From Candidatus Zixiibacteriota bacterium (lineage in GTDB: Bacteria > Zixibacteria > MSB-5A5 > GN15 > FEB-12): a stretch of 5,920 nucleotides of DNA. Below, in pieces: positions 5,721-5,920 of this stretch. Each line of letters begins with the position of its first letter. Position 1 is the first letter of the stretch. The stretch spans positions 1-5,920 of the forward strand of contig JAHIVM010000520.1 of the NCBI GenBank assembly GCA_018816665.1, read 5' to 3'. The position numbers and the translations under genes were made by a program. The notes under the pieces are model-generated. The model saw only the letters and a list, made by a program, of their open reading frames with translations, did no database searches and was not told where the DNA came from.

Positions 5721-5920
5721 ATGAAGGTTCTCATTATAGACGACGAGGAAATGATTCGGTCGCTGGCCGTCAAGATACTCGAGCGGGCCGACTATGACGT
5801 CGTGCTCGCGGAATCCGGTGAGGAAGGCATTGAGCGGCTGAAAGAACACGGGTCCGACGTTGTTGCGGCTGTAATTGACTTCACGCTGGAGGGTCTTACC
5901 GGTGTGGATACGCTGAGAGA
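5721..5920 (+). CDS. Receiver-domain (CheY-like) protein, N-terminal part, cut by window end
   Basis: ATG 5721 opens a REC domain: MKVLIIDDEE gives the acidic pair D7/D8, and AAVIDFTLEGLTG gives the phospho-acceptor D53. Sixty-six residues are visible and the frame is still open at the window edge, so the switch Thr, conserved Lys and any output domain are unseen. AGGGG (5711-5715) lies 5 bases upstream as SD. The frame is also open upstream as far as an ATG at 5508, but that stretch does not look like a receiver, and most of it lies before the predicted start site. ATG 5721 places the first beta strand at residue 2, as is usual. The DFTLEG form resembles stand-alone or hybrid-kinase receivers, so it could be a single-domain regulator or the start of a larger protein. 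It is divergent from the exporter operon. Confidence 0.88.
   Translation, partial: MKVLIIDDEEMIRSLAVKILERADYDVVLAESGEEGIERLKEHGSDVVAAVIDFTLEGLTGVDTLR

Noticed and set aside
5556..5849. A 97-codon - strand open frame between the exporter and the window end
   Set aside because: It overlaps the clear receiver gene on the + strand, its peptide resembles no family, and it would read across the predicted + promoter -10.
1..5920. CRISPR arrays, insertion sequences, tRNA or rRNA genes
   Set aside because: No repeat-spacer pattern, terminal inverted repeats, transposase or cloverleaf/rRNA sequence was seen on either strand.

Overview
The window reads as a moderately GC-rich bacterial chromosome. Three hairpin-plus-U-run terminators, Shine-Dalgarno (SD) sequences, TTG/ATG starts and sigma70-like promoters all point to Bacteria. 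One gene disagrees: the 5'-truncated first gene looks like GatD, the asparaginase-like subunit of the GatDE amidotransferase, a family best known from Archaea. I cannot assign a phylum. An uncultured bacterial lineage that acquired or kept gatD is a guess.

Layout. (1) 2-580 (+): C-terminal half of a GatD-like protein, closed by a strong intrinsic terminator at 611-646. (2) 836-1564 (+): a protein made only of two receiver (REC) domains, with no output domain. (3) 1626-1661: a hairpin that can serve both the + strand receiver gene and the convergent - strand operon. (4) 5258 down to 1673 (-): two overlapping ABC exporter half-transporter genes. Their NBD motifs are complementarily degenerate: the first has an abnormal signature with an intact catalytic Glu, and the second has an intact LSGGQ with Asp in place of the catalytic Glu. 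This is the pattern of a heterodimeric ABC exporter with one degenerate and one consensus ATP site. (5) 5259-5720: a regulatory intergenic region. (6) 5721-5920 (+): the start of another receiver-domain protein, cut by the window end.

The most interesting part is region 5. Two divergent sigma70-like promoters overlap at a shared -35 hexamer (5539-5545). The leftward one would make a leader of about 200 nt before the exporter operon. That leader ends in an intrinsic terminator (5308-5344) with no preceding gene to terminate. The 7-nt RNA segment TGACGGG of the terminator's 3' arm is repeated exactly upstream at 5396-5390, so it can compete for the same CCCGUCA arm and form an antiterminator. 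The upstream copy is itself held in a small hairpin. It lies inside a 25-codon ORF (5446-5369) that has a good SD. This is the architecture of conditional transcription attenuation, plausibly ribosome-mediated, as known for the heterodimeric exporter BmrCD of Bacillus subtilis. The mechanism and inducer here are inference; the competing base-pairing is directly visible.

Working together: the exporter pair forms one operon, probably translationally coupled and probably controlled by the leader. The flanking receiver genes suggest phosphorelay signalling, but no histidine kinase lies in the window, so a link between them and the exporter is unproven.
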